A stretch of 64,000 bases of DNA, taken from CAMDGX01 sp031424895. GTDB lineage: Bacteria; Pseudomonadota; Alphaproteobacteria; Acetobacterales; Acetobacteraceae. Location: positions 1-64,000 of the forward strand of contig JANPIH010000172.1 of assembly GCA_031424895.1 (NCBI GenBank), in the 5' to 3' direction. The position numbers and the translations under genes are program-made. Below, piece after piece: positions 1-8,688 of the stretch. Numbering within the stretch: the stretch's first letter is position 1; each line of letters opens with the position of its first letter. The notes under the pieces were generated by a model. That model worked only from the letters and a program-made list of their open reading frames with translations. It did no database searches and was not told the DNA's origin.

Positions 1-16
1 GCGGCAGGCTCGACGC

Positions 17-550
17 ATGGATGACAACGATGACGACGACGCGCCGCCCCCGCCATCGGCCCTGCCCCCTGGCACGAAGAACTACATGACCCCCGCCGGC
101 CAGGCCCGCCTGCGCGCCGAACTGAACGCCTTGTGGGTGGAGGAGCGCCCGCGCGTGGTCGAGATCGTCTCCTGGGCCGCCGGCAACGGCGATCGCTCGG
201 AGAACGGCGACTACCAGTACGGCAAGAAGCGCCTGCGCGAGATCGACCGCCGGGTGCGGTTTCTGCAGAAGCGCCTGGCCATCGCCGAAGTGGTCGATCC
301 CGCCGCCCAGACCCAGCGCGACCGCATCTTCTTCGGCGCCACCGTCACCTTCGTGACCGAAAGCGACGTGGAGCGCACCGTCACCATCCTCGGTGTCGAC
401 GAAGCCGAGATTTCCCGCGGCGAAGTCAGCCTGTCTTCTCCCATCGCCCGCGCCCTGCTGCGCGCCAAGGTAGGCGATGCGGTGCGGCTGATGACGCCGA
501 GAGGCGCGGAGGAGATCGAGATTCTCAAGGTGCGCTATCCCGAGGGATAG
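17..550 (+). CDS. greB: Transcription elongation factor GreB
   Basis: Rescues backtracked RNA polymerase by inserting an acidic coiled-coil tip into the secondary channel and stimulating cleavage of the RNA 3' end. The 177-residue product has a 20-residue Asp/Pro-rich tail, the Gre coiled coil (about 22-95) and a C-terminal FKBP-like domain (about 100-175). The tip reads GDRSENGDYQYGKKRLREID, the GreB-type signature, with D59, E62 and D65 as the acidic residues. The ATG at 17 follows an AGG at a usable distance, but the frame is open to the window edge, so a longer N-terminus cannot be excluded. The N-terminal acidic/proline tail is not usual for GreB. Confidence 0.93.
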   Translation: MDDNDDDDAPPPPSALPPGTKNYMTPAGQARLRAELNALWVEERPRVVEIVSWAAGNGDRSENGDYQYGKKRLREIDRRVRFLQKRLAIAEVVDPAAQTQRDRIFFGATVTFVTESDVERTVTILGVDEAEISRGEVSLSSPIARALLRAKVGDAVRLMTPRGAEEIEILKVRYPEG

Positions 551-630
551 CTGGCCACGGAGCGTTCACTCCCGTGCCGCATTCTGCGCTATGCTGCGTT
601 TGGTTTCCGGCCTCCCATGGATGGACCCCC

Positions 631-882
631 ATGAGCGACACGAACATCCTCGATTTCATGCGCGCCCGCTTCGACCGGCAGGATGAGATGCTCCGCCGCA
701 TCGATGCACGGCTTGATGCGATCGCCATGGACATCCCGTCACTGAAGGTCCGCATGTCATCGGCGGAAGCCGCGATCGGCCACGTCCAGGTCGGCGTCGC
801 CGAGGTCAGCAGCCGCCTGGACCGCCTCGACGCCCGAATGGATCGCATCGAGCGGCGGCTGGAGTTGGTTCAGCAGCCCTAG
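631..882 (+). CDS. Small coiled-coil protein, unknown function
   Basis: An 83-residue protein made almost entirely of amphipathic helix with heptad spacing of Leu, Ile and Val (RIDARLDAIAMDI, then VAEVSSRLDRLDARMDRIE). No signal peptide or membrane segment is visible. The pattern is like that of short coiled-coil proteins often annotated as hypothetical in alphaproteobacteria. The ATG at 631 was chosen because it opens the helical part; upstream codons in this frame are the shadow of greB. It ends 4 bases into the convergent gene at 879. Function is not recognised. Confidence 0.6.
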   Translation: MSDTNILDFMRARFDRQDEMLRRIDARLDAIAMDIPSLKVRMSSAEAAIGHVQVGVAEVSSRLDRLDARMDRIERRLELVQQP

Positions 883-1391
883 CTTCGGGGGCGTCTTACC
901 AGATTGGGGCGCCCGAAGAGTTCAGCATTCTGGCTGTCTTCTGCGCATCGGGCGATGATTTGACCAATCCGCTCGCTGTCCTGGGGTAACAGATACTTGA
1001 CTGGCACGCTCTGAAGGCTCTCGAAGGCTGCGGCAACGTAGAGGTCAAATTGCACGTCCTCTGACGACGAAAGCCACAACGCATGATCGATGTTTCGCAG
1101 AATGTTGTATTCTCGTCTTTGCCAATGGAATCTGCGGCTGTCCGGAAGCGGACAGAACTGCGCGGGATTGCAGATCACTGCTGTAAGGCCAATGGCCCGA
1201 ACGGCTGGCGAGGCAAGGATGTCACGAGTTCGCAGTGCGATGCAGTTCTCAAACTCCACGATTCGCTGGGAGACTGGGACGCCAATCGTCGTCAACGGCC
1301 TGACCAACACAAAGAAGGAAACATCGTAGCAAGAGGTGTCGATGCCGAGTCGATCAAGCGCCTTCTGGTCGCGTTCGTCCTGTCGTGTCAC
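879..1391 (-). CDS. Hypothetical protein, coupled to the GMC oxidoreductase gene
   Basis: A 170-residue soluble protein of unrecognised family. It starts with GTG at 1391-1389, and that codon overlaps the TGA stop of the upstream oxidoreductase gene (1390-1388), giving a GTGA junction that suggests translational coupling. There is no signal peptide or membrane segment; the middle is rich in Phe, Val and Arg (SFFVLVRPLTTIGVPVSQR). Base and codon use are visibly less GC-biased than in the neighbours, with many A/T third positions, which suggests later acquisition. The function of the oxidoreductase does not predict a role for it. Confidence 0.6.
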   Translation of the reverse strand: MTRQDERDQKALDRLGIDTSCYDVSFFVLVRPLTTIGVPVSQRIVEFENCIALRTRDILASPAVRAIGLTAVICNPAQFCPLPDSRRFHWQRREYNILRNIDHALWLSSSEDVQFDLYVAAAFESLQSVPVKYLLPQDSERIGQIIARCAEDSQNAELFGRPNLVRRPRS

Positions 1392-3085
1392 AGCCGCGCC
1401 TTCAGCATGTCGGAGAACTTCTCTGCGATCATGATCACCGGCACGTTCAAGTTCGCGCATGGAATCGTCGGCATCACCGAGGCATCGCAGACGCTCAGCC
1501 CCGCCACCCCCCGCACCGACCCCGCCGCATCCACCACCGCCATCGGATCGCCCGCTGCGCCCATCTTGCAGGTGCCGCACGGATGCCACACGCCGCCCAC
1601 CACCCGCCGCAGATACTCCTCCAGCCGATCGTCATCCGCCGCCAGAACCTCTGGCGCCGGCGCGTTCTCGGTGGCTATCGCCAGCATTCGCCGCCGCAGC
1701 AAAGCGCTGGCATCCATCAGCGGCCCCGCGACACCCATCACCAGCCCGTTCCTGGCCGTCGGCTTCGCCAGCGCCTTGATCCGGTCGGAGTAGCCACTGG
1801 GAAAAATCTCCAGCGCCGCCCCCGCCGCGCGCACCCGCTCCAGCACCCGCACGCTCATCCGGAACGACTGCATCAGCCGCAGCAAATCCCGCCGGTCCGA
1901 CAACATGCGGAAATCGACCGCGGGAACCCCCTGAACATCCTGCCCCAGCCGCACCCGCCCCTTGGAAAAACTCTTGTTCACCCAGCCATAGAACCCGCCA
2001 ATCCGCCGCCCCACCGCATGCCAGGTGCTCCGCGTCGAGACCGCCCAATGCATGTCCCCCTCCGGCGTCCCCGCCAACCCGGAAGACCACCGCACCAGCG
2101 TCTGCAGGTGATACCGCTCGCCCCCCTGGCCCCGCGCCCCTGGCGCCAGGAACGCCGAAACGCCCGTGGCCGGATGCTCCTGCAAGTTCTCCCCCACCCC
2201 CGGCAGGTCAGCCACCACCTCCACACCGCGCGCCTGCAGGTGCCCGCCCGGCCCGATTCCGCTGCGCATCAGCAGCGCCGGCGAGCCGATCGCCCCGGCA
2301 CTCACCACCACATGCCGCGCCCGGATCACCCGCGCCTCCCCATCGGCCACCAGCTGTAGCCCGACGGCCCGCCCCGCCTTCACCACCACGCGCACCACCT
2401 GCGTCATTGGCAGCAACGTCAGATTGGGCCGCCGCCGCACGGCGTCCGTCAGGTATGCCACCGCCGTGCTCGCCCGCTGCCCGCGCTCGTCCACGTTGAT
2501 CGAGGTCGGGATGATCCCTGGCCGCCACGCCCCGTTCTGATCCGTCCCCTCGCCCAGCCCCTCCGGCTTCACGGCCTCCGCCACCGCGCGCGTGAACCCT
2601 GTCCACTCGACGCGAGGAACCGACTGGATCGGTAGCGGCCCGTCCTTTCCGTGCAGCGGGCCCTCATGCACCAGCTCCCGCTCCAGCTTGCGGAAATACG
2701 GCAGCACCTCGTCCCACCCCCACCCGGCCGCGCCGTGATCGACCCATTCCTCGTAGTCGGAAGGCTGCCCCCGATTGGCCCCGATCCCGTTCACGCTCGA
2801 TCCGCCGCCCAGCACCTTTGGCTGCTCATAGCCGCGCGGCCTGCCAGGCTGGTTCGACTTCAGCTCGCCGAACGTCGCGTGCAGCTCGGTCCAGAACCAA
2901 TCCGGGTTGAACTGCGCCCGCACGGCATATTGGCTGGCAAGAACCTTCGGCACGCTGCCCGGATCGATCCCCGGCCCCGCCTCCACCAGCACCACCCGTA
3001 GGCCCGCCGCCTCCGAAAGCCGCGCCGCCAGCACCGCCCCGGCCGAACCGCCACCGGCTATCGCAATGTCGTAGTCGTCGGACAT
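1388..3085 (-). CDS. GMC family FAD-dependent oxidoreductase (choline/alcohol dehydrogenase-like)
   Basis: FAD-dependent oxidation of an alcohol substrate that cannot be named from sequence. The 565-residue product has the N-terminal Rossmann dinucleotide motif (AIAGGGSAGAVLAARLSEA, about 8-26), the GMC signature region with VLGGGSSVNG, and the C-terminal catalytic segment WHPCGTCKMG followed by NLNVPVIMIAEK, where the family's His/Asn pair lies. No signal peptide or haem motif, so it is probably cytoplasmic. The ATG at 3085 is preceded by GGGAGGG at good spacing; the frame is open further upstream, but that part reads through a decayed repeat. The overlapping downstream gene suggests a two-gene operon. 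Confidence 0.9.
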   Translation of the reverse strand: MSDDYDIAIAGGGSAGAVLAARLSEAAGLRVVLVEAGPGIDPGSVPKVLASQYAVRAQFNPDWFWTELHATFGELKSNQPGRPRGYEQPKVLGGGSSVNGIGANRGQPSDYEEWVDHGAAGWGWDEVLPYFRKLERELVHEGPLHGKDGPLPIQSVPRVEWTGFTRAVAEAVKPEGLGEGTDQNGAWRPGIIPTSINVDERGQRASTAVAYLTDAVRRRPNLTLLPMTQVVRVVVKAGRAVGLQLVADGEARVIRARHVVVSAGAIGSPALLMRSGIGPGGHLQARGVEVVADLPGVGENLQEHPATGVSAFLAPGARGQGGERYHLQTLVRWSSGLAGTPEGDMHWAVSTRSTWHAVGRRIGGFYGWVNKSFSKGRVRLGQDVQGVPAVDFRMLSDRRDLLRLMQSFRMSVRVLERVRAAGAALEIFPSGYSDRIKALAKPTARNGLVMGVAGPLMDASALLRRRMLAIATENAPAPEVLAADDDRLEEYLRRVVGGVWHPCGTCKMGAAGDPMAVVDAAGSVRGVAGLSVCDASVMPTIPCANLNVPVIMIAEKFSDMLKARL

Positions 3086-3130
3086 CCCAAGCCCTCCCGC
3101 CTGTGAATGCGACTGTGAGGGGCTGTGGGA

Positions 3131-3215
3131 AAGGAAGGAAGGGGCTTCATTCCTGCGAACAAAACAAGGCACGCAACTTGGGCCGGGCATCGGAAAATCG
3201 CAAAAAATTCTTCAT
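3131..3215. repeat. Decayed copy of the AT-rich palindrome family
   Basis: The stretch GGAAGGGGCTTCATTCC then GAACAAAACAAGGC then CGCAACTTGG lines up with the left arm of the intact copy at 25985 (GGAAGG, CTTCTTTTTG, CAAAAAGAAG, CAAAAAAACTT) with many substitutions. A second remnant, GCAAAAAATTCTTCATTC, follows at about 3200. The hairpin can no longer form well. It lies between the 3' end of the DUF374 gene and the 5' end of the oxidoreductase gene, the same kind of site as the intact copies. Assignment is tentative. Confidence 0.4.
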
Positions 3216-3219
3216 TCGC

Positions 3220-3897
3220 CTAATGGCTCAACGCTTCGGCCCGTCTTGCGGCCTCGGTTAGGGCGGCCTCGATGGCCGGCAGGCTTTCTGCCCATCCCTC
3301 GCGCGGGACAGCGATCGGCAGGCCGACTACCAGGATGCCGCGTCCCCAGGGCAGGGGGAGGATCATGCGGTCCCAGGTGGGCAGGCGCCAGGCGCGGGTG
3401 GTGCGGGCGGCGCAGGGCAGCACGGGGACGCCAGCGAGGGCGGCGAGTTGGGCCACGCCCGGGGCGGCGCGGCGGGGCGGGCCGCGGGGGCCGTCGGGGG
3501 TGAGGACGACGTGGCTGCCTGCTGCGAGCACGTCGAGCAGGGCGCGGACGCTGGCGGCGCCGCCCTTGTCGCGGCCGTCGCGGGCGGTGGAGCCGTGCAC
3601 GATTTCCAGGCCGAAGCGGCGCATGATGTCGCCGATGAAGCGGCCGTCGTTGTGGCGGCTGGCCAGGGCGTGGGCGCGCGCGCCGGGGCGGCGGATGCGC
3701 AGCCACAGGGCGGGCATCAGCGGCAGGCATTCGTGCCACAGGGCGGCGACGGCGGGGCGGCCGGCGGCGAAGGGGGCGAGATGGGCCTCGCCCTCCAGCG
3801 TCCAGCGTGTGGTTCGCAGGGCGAAGGCCAGGTAATGGCCCAGCAGGGCGGCCAGCAGGCCCTGGACGGCCGGGCGACGCAGGAACGACTTGAGCAT
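3220..3897 (-). CDS. DUF374 family lysophospholipid acyltransferase-like protein
   Basis: A 225-residue protein of the DUF374 branch of the glycerol-phosphate acyltransferase superfamily, probably transferring an acyl chain to lipid A or another lipid at the inner membrane. A hydrophobic N-terminus (about 10-30) is followed by the family motifs ALWHECLPLMPAL, SRHNDGRFIGDIMRRFGLEI, and LTPDGPRGPPRRAAPGV, the last being the most diagnostic. The ATG at 3897 matches the usual family start; upstream in-frame codons are low-complexity. It is divergent from the Hint-domain gene, with about 130 bp between the two starts. Confidence 0.85.
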   Translation of the reverse strand: MLKSFLRRPAVQGLLAALLGHYLAFALRTTRWTLEGEAHLAPFAAGRPAVAALWHECLPLMPALWLRIRRPGARAHALASRHNDGRFIGDIMRRFGLEIVHGSTARDGRDKGGAASVRALLDVLAAGSHVVLTPDGPRGPPRRAAPGVAQLAALAGVPVLPCAARTTRAWRLPTWDRMILPLPWGRGILVVGLPIAVPREGWAESLPAIEAALTEAARRAEALSH

Positions 3898-4030
3898 GGC
3901 GGCGGGTAGCACGGGGCCAGGGATGGCGGAAGCGTGGGGGTGAACGCGCAGGAGATGCTTGCGGTGCGCGGGCGAACGGGCTGAATAGGGGAACGGTCCC
4001 GCAGGGGGGCCTTGGGATAGCAGGCAGGCC

Positions 4031-6754
4031 ATGGCGGGACGCACGATCAGCGCGGGCTACACTGGCGGCATCACGCTGGCGGCGGCCGACAATCCGCTGA
4101 CTGTGACGGCGACGGGATCGGTGGGCAGCATCGACGCGGCGGCGCTGGCCACGGTGGGGACGGCGGATTGGGTGATCGGCAATGCCGGCACGATCGCGGC
4201 CGCGGGCATATCGAAAGCGAGCGTCGGCATTTTGCTGGCCGGCTCTGGCGCCAGCACGATCAGCAACCAAGCCGGCGCGGCGATCTCGGGCGGGCAGTTC
4301 GGAATCTATGGCCTGAAGGCGGCCACCTTGGCCAATGCCGGTGCGATCAGCGCTACAGGGGCGGCGACCGCTGTTGGGGTAGTGCTGGGGACCGGGGCGG
4401 TTGCCAATGCGGGGACGATCCTGGGATCGCGCTACGGCACGTATTTTATCGGCACCGGGACGGTGAGCAACACCGGCAGCATTTCCGGCACGACCAATGC
4501 GGGGGTGGTGCTGAACGGCGGCGGGCGGGTGGAGAACACTGGCCCGGCGGCGCAGATCACCGGGCAGCGATTGGGCGTGTACCTGTTCGCGGGCGGGTCG
4601 GTCAGCAACACCGGCAGCATCGGCGCGACCGGCACGGCGGGGTATGGCGCGCTGCTGAAGGCGGGCGGCACGCTGGACAACGGCGCGGGCGGGACGATAT
4701 CGGGCGGGCGCGCGGGCGTGATCGCGACAGGCACCGTGGTGTCGCCGCTGAACAATGCCGGGGCGCTGTCCGGCGGCACCTATGGCGCGGGCATTGCCGG
4801 TGCTGCGGCTTCGTTCACCAACGCAGCAGGCGGCGCCATCACAGGCGGGGTGGTGGGTGTGCTGGCCACTTCGGGTGGCGGCGTGGGCAATGCCGGCAAC
4901 ATCATCGGCCGGTTCGGGGTGTTGGTGACCACGGCGGTGGGCGTCGTAACCAACAGCGGCAGTGTGGCCAGCGCAGGCAAGTCCTCCGGGCAGGCGCCGG
5001 AGGCGGTCGGCGCAGGTATCCAACTGCGCGCGGGCGGCACCATCGTGAACGAGGCGGGGGGGCGGATCAGCGGCTACTGGATCGGGGCGCAGGTAGGCAG
5101 CTTCAACGGCAACAACGCGAATGGCGGCGCGGTGCTGAATGCCGGCGTGATCACCGCCAACGATCCCGGCAGGTCGATCGGCGCGGCGGTGTGGTTCAAG
5201 GGCGAGGGGCGGATCAGCAACGCCGCATCGGGCACGATCGCCGGCGGGCCGTTCGGGATTGTCTCCTACAACAAGGTGACGATCGCCAATCGCGGTCTGA
5301 TCAGCGGCGAGCCGCATGCGGTGTTCACGTCCGTCGCGGGCAATGGCAGTCGGATCATCGTGTATCCCGGCGCGACGTTCCAGGGGACGGTACGCGGAGA
5401 CGCGGCGACGGCGGCGGCACCCACCGGAGTGCTGGAACTGGCGGCCGGGGCGGGCACCGGGACGATCGCCGGGTTCGGCGCAAAGTACCTGGGCTTCGGC
5501 CGGGTGGAGGTGGCGGCGGGCGCGACGTGGTCGCTGGCCGGGACGGTGGACAGCGGCCAGACGGTGGCGCTGGCGGGCCCGGGGGCGGCGCTCGTGCTTG
5601 TCGACCCGCCCGCGGTGGCCGGGGTGATCAGCGGCTTTAACGCCACCACGGCGCTGGTGCTGGGCGACGTCGGCAATGTGACGGCGGCGGCACTGGGGGC
5701 GCAAAACGTGCTGACGCTGACGCGCGCGGGCGGGGGCACGATCGCGCTGCGGCTGGACCCGGCGCAGGTGTTCGCGCCGGGGAGCTTCGGGTTTGCCGCT
5801 TCGGGCGGGAACACAGTGCTGTCGGCGCCGTGCTTCGCGCAGGGGACGCGGATCGCCACTGCGGCGGGCGAAATGCGGGTGGAGGAACTGGCGCCGGGCA
5901 TGCAGGTGTTGCGTGCTGGTGGCGGCGCGGCCGAGGTGGTCTGGGTCGGGCATCGGCGGGTGGACTGCACGCGCCATCCGCGGCCGGACGAGGTGTGGCC
6001 GGTGCGCATCCAGGCGGGCGCGTTTGCGCGCGGAGTGCCAGGGCGCGACCTGCTGCTGAGCCCTGATCATGCGGTGTTCTGGGAAGGCGTGCTGATCCCG
6101 GTGCGGCACCTGGTGAACGGGCGCACGGTGCGGCAGGAGGCGGTGGACGCGGTGACGTATTTCCATGTCGAGCTGGCGGCGCATGACGTGCTGCTGGCCG
6201 AGCGGCTGGCGTGCGAAAGCTACCTCGACACCGGTAACCGGGCGGCGTTCGCCAATGGCGGTGCTGCGACGATGCTGCATCCGGAGTTCGCGCGGGGGCG
6301 GTGGGCGGCGGCGGGCTGTGCGCCGCTGGTGGAGGCGGGGCCGGCGGTGGCGTCGGCGCGGTCGCGGCTGTTGGCGCGGGCGGGGGCGATGGGGCTGCGG
6401 CGCGGGTCGGACCCCCAGCTGGTGGTGCGGGCGGATGGGGTGGCGCTGACGGCGTCGGCCTCCGGCGCGCGGCGGGAGGTGGCGCTGCCGGAGGGGGTGC
6501 GGGCGGTGGCGCTCGAGTCGCGGTGCTGGGTGCCGGCGCAGATGGGCGGCGGCGAGGATGCGCGCCGACTGGGTGTGGCGGTGGGGCGTGTGCTGTTGGA
6601 CGGCGTGGTGGCTCCGGACTCGTGCTTCGGGGCCGGATGGCATGCGGCGGAAGGGGCGTGGCGCTGGAGCGACGGGTGCGGCTGGTTGCATTCGCGCGGG
6701 GCGCGCCGGATTTCGTTCGATTTGGCGACGGGTGGGGTGTATTGGGCGGCGTAG
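4031..6754 (+). CDS. Gly/Ala-rich repeat protein with C-terminal Hint domain
   Basis: A 907-residue protein. Residues 1-595 are a chain of imperfect 20-30 residue repeats built on NAGxIxG and TISGG, typical of a right-handed beta-helix of the adhesin/autotransporter type. At 601 a Hint (hedgehog/intein) domain starts with CFAQGTRIATAAGEMRVEEL; the block-B-like SPDHAV places His680. C601 and H680 are candidate catalytic residues for self-cleavage or thioester formation, but no canonical C-terminal HN-C motif is evident. There is no classical signal peptide, so export may be by type I or another route. The family is common in Acetobacteraceae. The next genes (TPR-sulfotransferase, TPR-glycosyltransferase) may modify it. 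Its stop codon touches a palindromic repeat. Confidence 0.85.
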   Translation: MAGRTISAGYTGGITLAAADNPLTVTATGSVGSIDAAALATVGTADWVIGNAGTIAAAGISKASVGILLAGSGASTISNQAGAAISGGQFGIYGLKAATLANAGAISATGAATAVGVVLGTGAVANAGTILGSRYGTYFIGTGTVSNTGSISGTTNAGVVLNGGGRVENTGPAAQITGQRLGVYLFAGGSVSNTGSIGATGTAGYGALLKAGGTLDNGAGGTISGGRAGVIATGTVVSPLNNAGALSGGTYGAGIAGAAASFTNAAGGAITGGVVGVLATSGGGVGNAGNIIGRFGVLVTTAVGVVTNSGSVASAGKSSGQAPEAVGAGIQLRAGGTIVNEAGGRISGYWIGAQVGSFNGNNANGGAVLNAGVITANDPGRSIGAAVWFKGEGRISNAASGTIAGGPFGIVSYNKVTIANRGLISGEPHAVFTSVAGNGSRIIVYPGATFQGTVRGDAATAAAPTGVLELAAGAGTGTIAGFGAKYLGFGRVEVAAGATWSLAGTVDSGQTVALAGPGAALVLVDPPAVAGVISGFNATTALVLGDVGNVTAAALGAQNVLTLTRAGGGTIALRLDPAQVFAPGSFGFAASGGNTVLSAPCFAQGTRIATAAGEMRVEELAPGMQVLRAGGGAAEVVWVGHRRVDCTRHPRPDEVWPVRIQAGAFARGVPGRDLLLSPDHAVFWEGVLIPVRHLVNGRTVRQEAVDAVTYFHVELAAHDVLLAERLACESYLDTGNRAAFANGGAATMLHPEFARGRWAAAGCAPLVEAGPAVASARSRLLARAGAMGLRRGSDPQLVVRADGVALTASASGARREVALPEGVRAVALESRCWVPAQMGGGEDARRLGVAVGRVLLDGVVAPDSCFGAGWHAAEGAWRWSDGCGWLHSRGARRISFDLATGGVYWAA

Positions 6755-6890
6755 GAAGCATGTTCTTTTTTGAAAAAAAGAACCAAAAAACTTCCATCTA
6801 TTTTTGCGGTGTTTGACCTGTTGTTGGGGCGCAAAGGGATGAAAAGTCTTTTTGCTTCTTTTTCTTCAGAAAAAGAAGAATCTTGCTTCC
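6754..6890. repeat. AT-rich two-armed palindrome, copy 1 (complete)
   Basis: Begins at GGAAGCATG on the last base of the Hint-gene stop codon and ends with CTTGCTTCC two bases before the next ATG. Left arm: stem GTTCTTTTT / AAAAAGAAC with loop TGAA, then CCAAAAAACTT. Right arm: AAGTCTTTTTG, then stem CTTCTTTTTC / GAAAAAGAAG with loop TTCA. The arms are inverted relative to each other and the core between them is unrelated to other copies. It fills the whole intergenic gap. No U-run follows either stem, so it is not a standard intrinsic terminator. Confidence 0.85.
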
Positions 6891-6891
6891 G

Positions 6892-8688
6892 ATGACCTGC
6901 TCCTGCGGCAGCCTGCTGCGCCCGATGCGCTGCTGCGCCATGGACCCGGCAACGGCGAGCCCGCCCGGCTCGGCGGTGCTGCTGGCGCCGCAGATCCGCG
7001 CGGCGGAGGAGGCGCGGCAAGCAGGCGACGCGGCGCAGGCCACGGAGATCCTGTTGCAGGTGCTGGAGCTGGCACCGTGGTCGCCGGCGGCGTTGATGGT
7101 GCTGGCACGGGTCCACCAGCAGGCCGGGCGGCTGGGGGCGGCGGCGGCGCTGCTGGCGCGGGTGGTGGCGGTCGATCCGGCCAACCGTGACGCCATTCGC
7201 GAGGCGGCGCGGGTGGCGCTGAACCGGGGGGATATTGCGGGGGCGCTGGCCCATGCGCGCAACGCGGTGCGCGGCGACCCGCTGTCGGCCGATGCGCACC
7301 ATTTGCTGGGGCTGGCGTTGACCGAGGCGAACCGGGCGGTGGCCGGGGAGCATCATTACCGGCGGGCGCTGGCGCTGGCGTGTTCGCGCGATGCGATCGT
7401 GCTGGCCAACCTGGCATGGAACCTCAAGGCGCAGGGGCGGATCGTCGAAGGCCGGGCGCTGTATGCGGAGAGCCGGGCGGCGGCGCCCGATGTGCTGACC
7501 ACGCTGCTAGGCGAGGCGCGGCTGGAGGAGGCGGCGGGCGCGCTGGACCGGGCGGCAACGCTGCTGGACCAGGCGCGGGCGCTGGCACCCGTGGCGGCGG
7601 GGGTGGACCTCGCGCGCGCGGTGGTGGCGGCGCGGCAGGGGGCACGGGAACATGCGCTGGCGATACTGAATGGCATGGCGGACGACGGCGCGCCGGCGGT
7701 GCTGATGGAGAAGGGGCGGCTGCTGGACCGCATGGGCCGGCCGGAGGAGGCCTTCGCGGCCTGGACGGAGGGCAAGCGGCTGTTGCGCGCGGCCACCGGG
7801 CAGGACTACGAGGCAGCAGCGGCGGAGGAGCTGGCGGGGCGGCTGCGTGGGTTCTTTACGCCGGAGCGGCGGCGGCTGTTGCCGCGGGCGCCTGTGGCGG
7901 CCAGGGACCGGCGACACGCGCAGCCGGTGTTCATCCTGGGGTTTCCGCGCTCCGGCACCACGCTGGTGGAGCAGATGCTGTCGGCGCATCCGGTAATCGC
8001 GGCGGGGGACGAGCTGCCGCTGGTGGGCGACTTGGCGGCGATGGTGCCGCGGGTGCTGTCGAGCCCGCTGCCCTACCCCGAGGCGCTGGCTGATTTGTGG
8101 ATGGGCGACGAGGCGGATGGGCTGGAGACGCTGCGCGACCACTATCTGCGGCGGGTGCGGGGCATGGGCATCGTGGGGCCGGGGCAGGCCTGGTTCACCG
8201 ACAAGATGCCGTTGAACGAATGGCACCTGGGGCTGATCGGCATGGTGTTCCCGGCCAGCCCGCTGATCCTGCTGGTGCGCCATCCGGCGGACGTGGTGCT
8301 GTCGGTGTTCGGCAACGAGCTGACGCACGGGTTCCATTGCGCCTATTCGCTGGAAGGTGCTGCGCGGCATTTCGCGCTGACGGCGGAGCTGGTGGCGCAG
8401 AGCCGGGCGACGCTGTCGCTGCGGCTGCTGCCGGTGCGCTACGAGGACCTGGTGGACGACCCGGAGGCGACGGTGCGGCGGATGCTGGATTTCATCGGCC
8501 TGCCGTTCGACCCCGCCTGTGTGGCGCCGCATGAGAATGCACGTTACGCGCGCACGGCGAGCTACGCGCAGGTGACGGAGAAGGTGTATGACCGGTCGCG
8601 CTTCCGCTGGCGCGCCTATCGCGAGCAGCTGGCACCGGTGATGCCTATCCTGGCGCCGGCGATCGCGCGGCTGGGCTATGACGCATGA
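6892..8688 (+). CDS. Tetratricopeptide-repeat sulfotransferase family protein
   Basis: Predicted to transfer sulfate from PAPS to a protein or glycan. The 598-residue product has TPR repeats over about 30-300 (for example LAPWSPAALMVLARVHQQAG, then ADAHHLLGLALTEANR) and a sulfotransferase domain from about 340. The PAPS-binding loop is FILGFPRSGTTLVEQML and the 3'-phosphate motif is RHPADVVLSVFGNEL. The start is taken as ATG 6892, just outside the repeat; ATG 6940 is possible, and neither has a clear Shine-Dalgarno sequence. It overlaps the next gene by ATGA. The architecture is common for Acetobacteraceae TPR-sulfotransferases; the substrate is unknown. Confidence 0.87.
   Translation: MTCSCGSLLRPMRCCAMDPATASPPGSAVLLAPQIRAAEEARQAGDAAQATEILLQVLELAPWSPAALMVLARVHQQAGRLGAAAALLARVVAVDPANRDAIREAARVALNRGDIAGALAHARNAVRGDPLSADAHHLLGLALTEANRAVAGEHHYRRALALACSRDAIVLANLAWNLKAQGRIVEGRALYAESRAAAPDVLTTLLGEARLEEAAGALDRAATLLDQARALAPVAAGVDLARAVVAARQGAREHALAILNGMADDGAPAVLMEKGRLLDRMGRPEEAFAAWTEGKRLLRAATGQDYEAAAAEELAGRLRGFFTPERRRLLPRAPVAARDRRHAQPVFILGFPRSGTTLVEQMLSAHPVIAAGDELPLVGDLAAMVPRVLSSPLPYPEALADLWMGDEADGLETLRDHYLRRVRGMGIVGPGQAWFTDKMPLNEWHLGLIGMVFPASPLILLVRHPADVVLSVFGNELTHGFHCAYSLEGAARHFALTAELVAQSRATLSLRLLPVRYEDLVDDPEATVRRMLDFIGLPFDPACVAPHENARYARTASYAQVTEKVYDRSRFRWRAYREQLAPVMPILAPAIARLGYDA

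Noticed and set aside
3212..6691. Very long minus-strand open frame opposite the Hint gene
   Set aside because: It is a GC-bias shadow: the translation is Arg/Pro/His-rich with no domain, while the + strand encodes clear repeats and a Hint domain. The real minus-strand gene in this area is the DUF374 gene ending at 3220.
6754..6890. Reading the palindrome arms as ordinary rho-independent terminators
   Set aside because: Neither arm is followed by a U-run on the strand that would be transcribed; the A/T-run lies within or before the stem and the arms are paired around a core.
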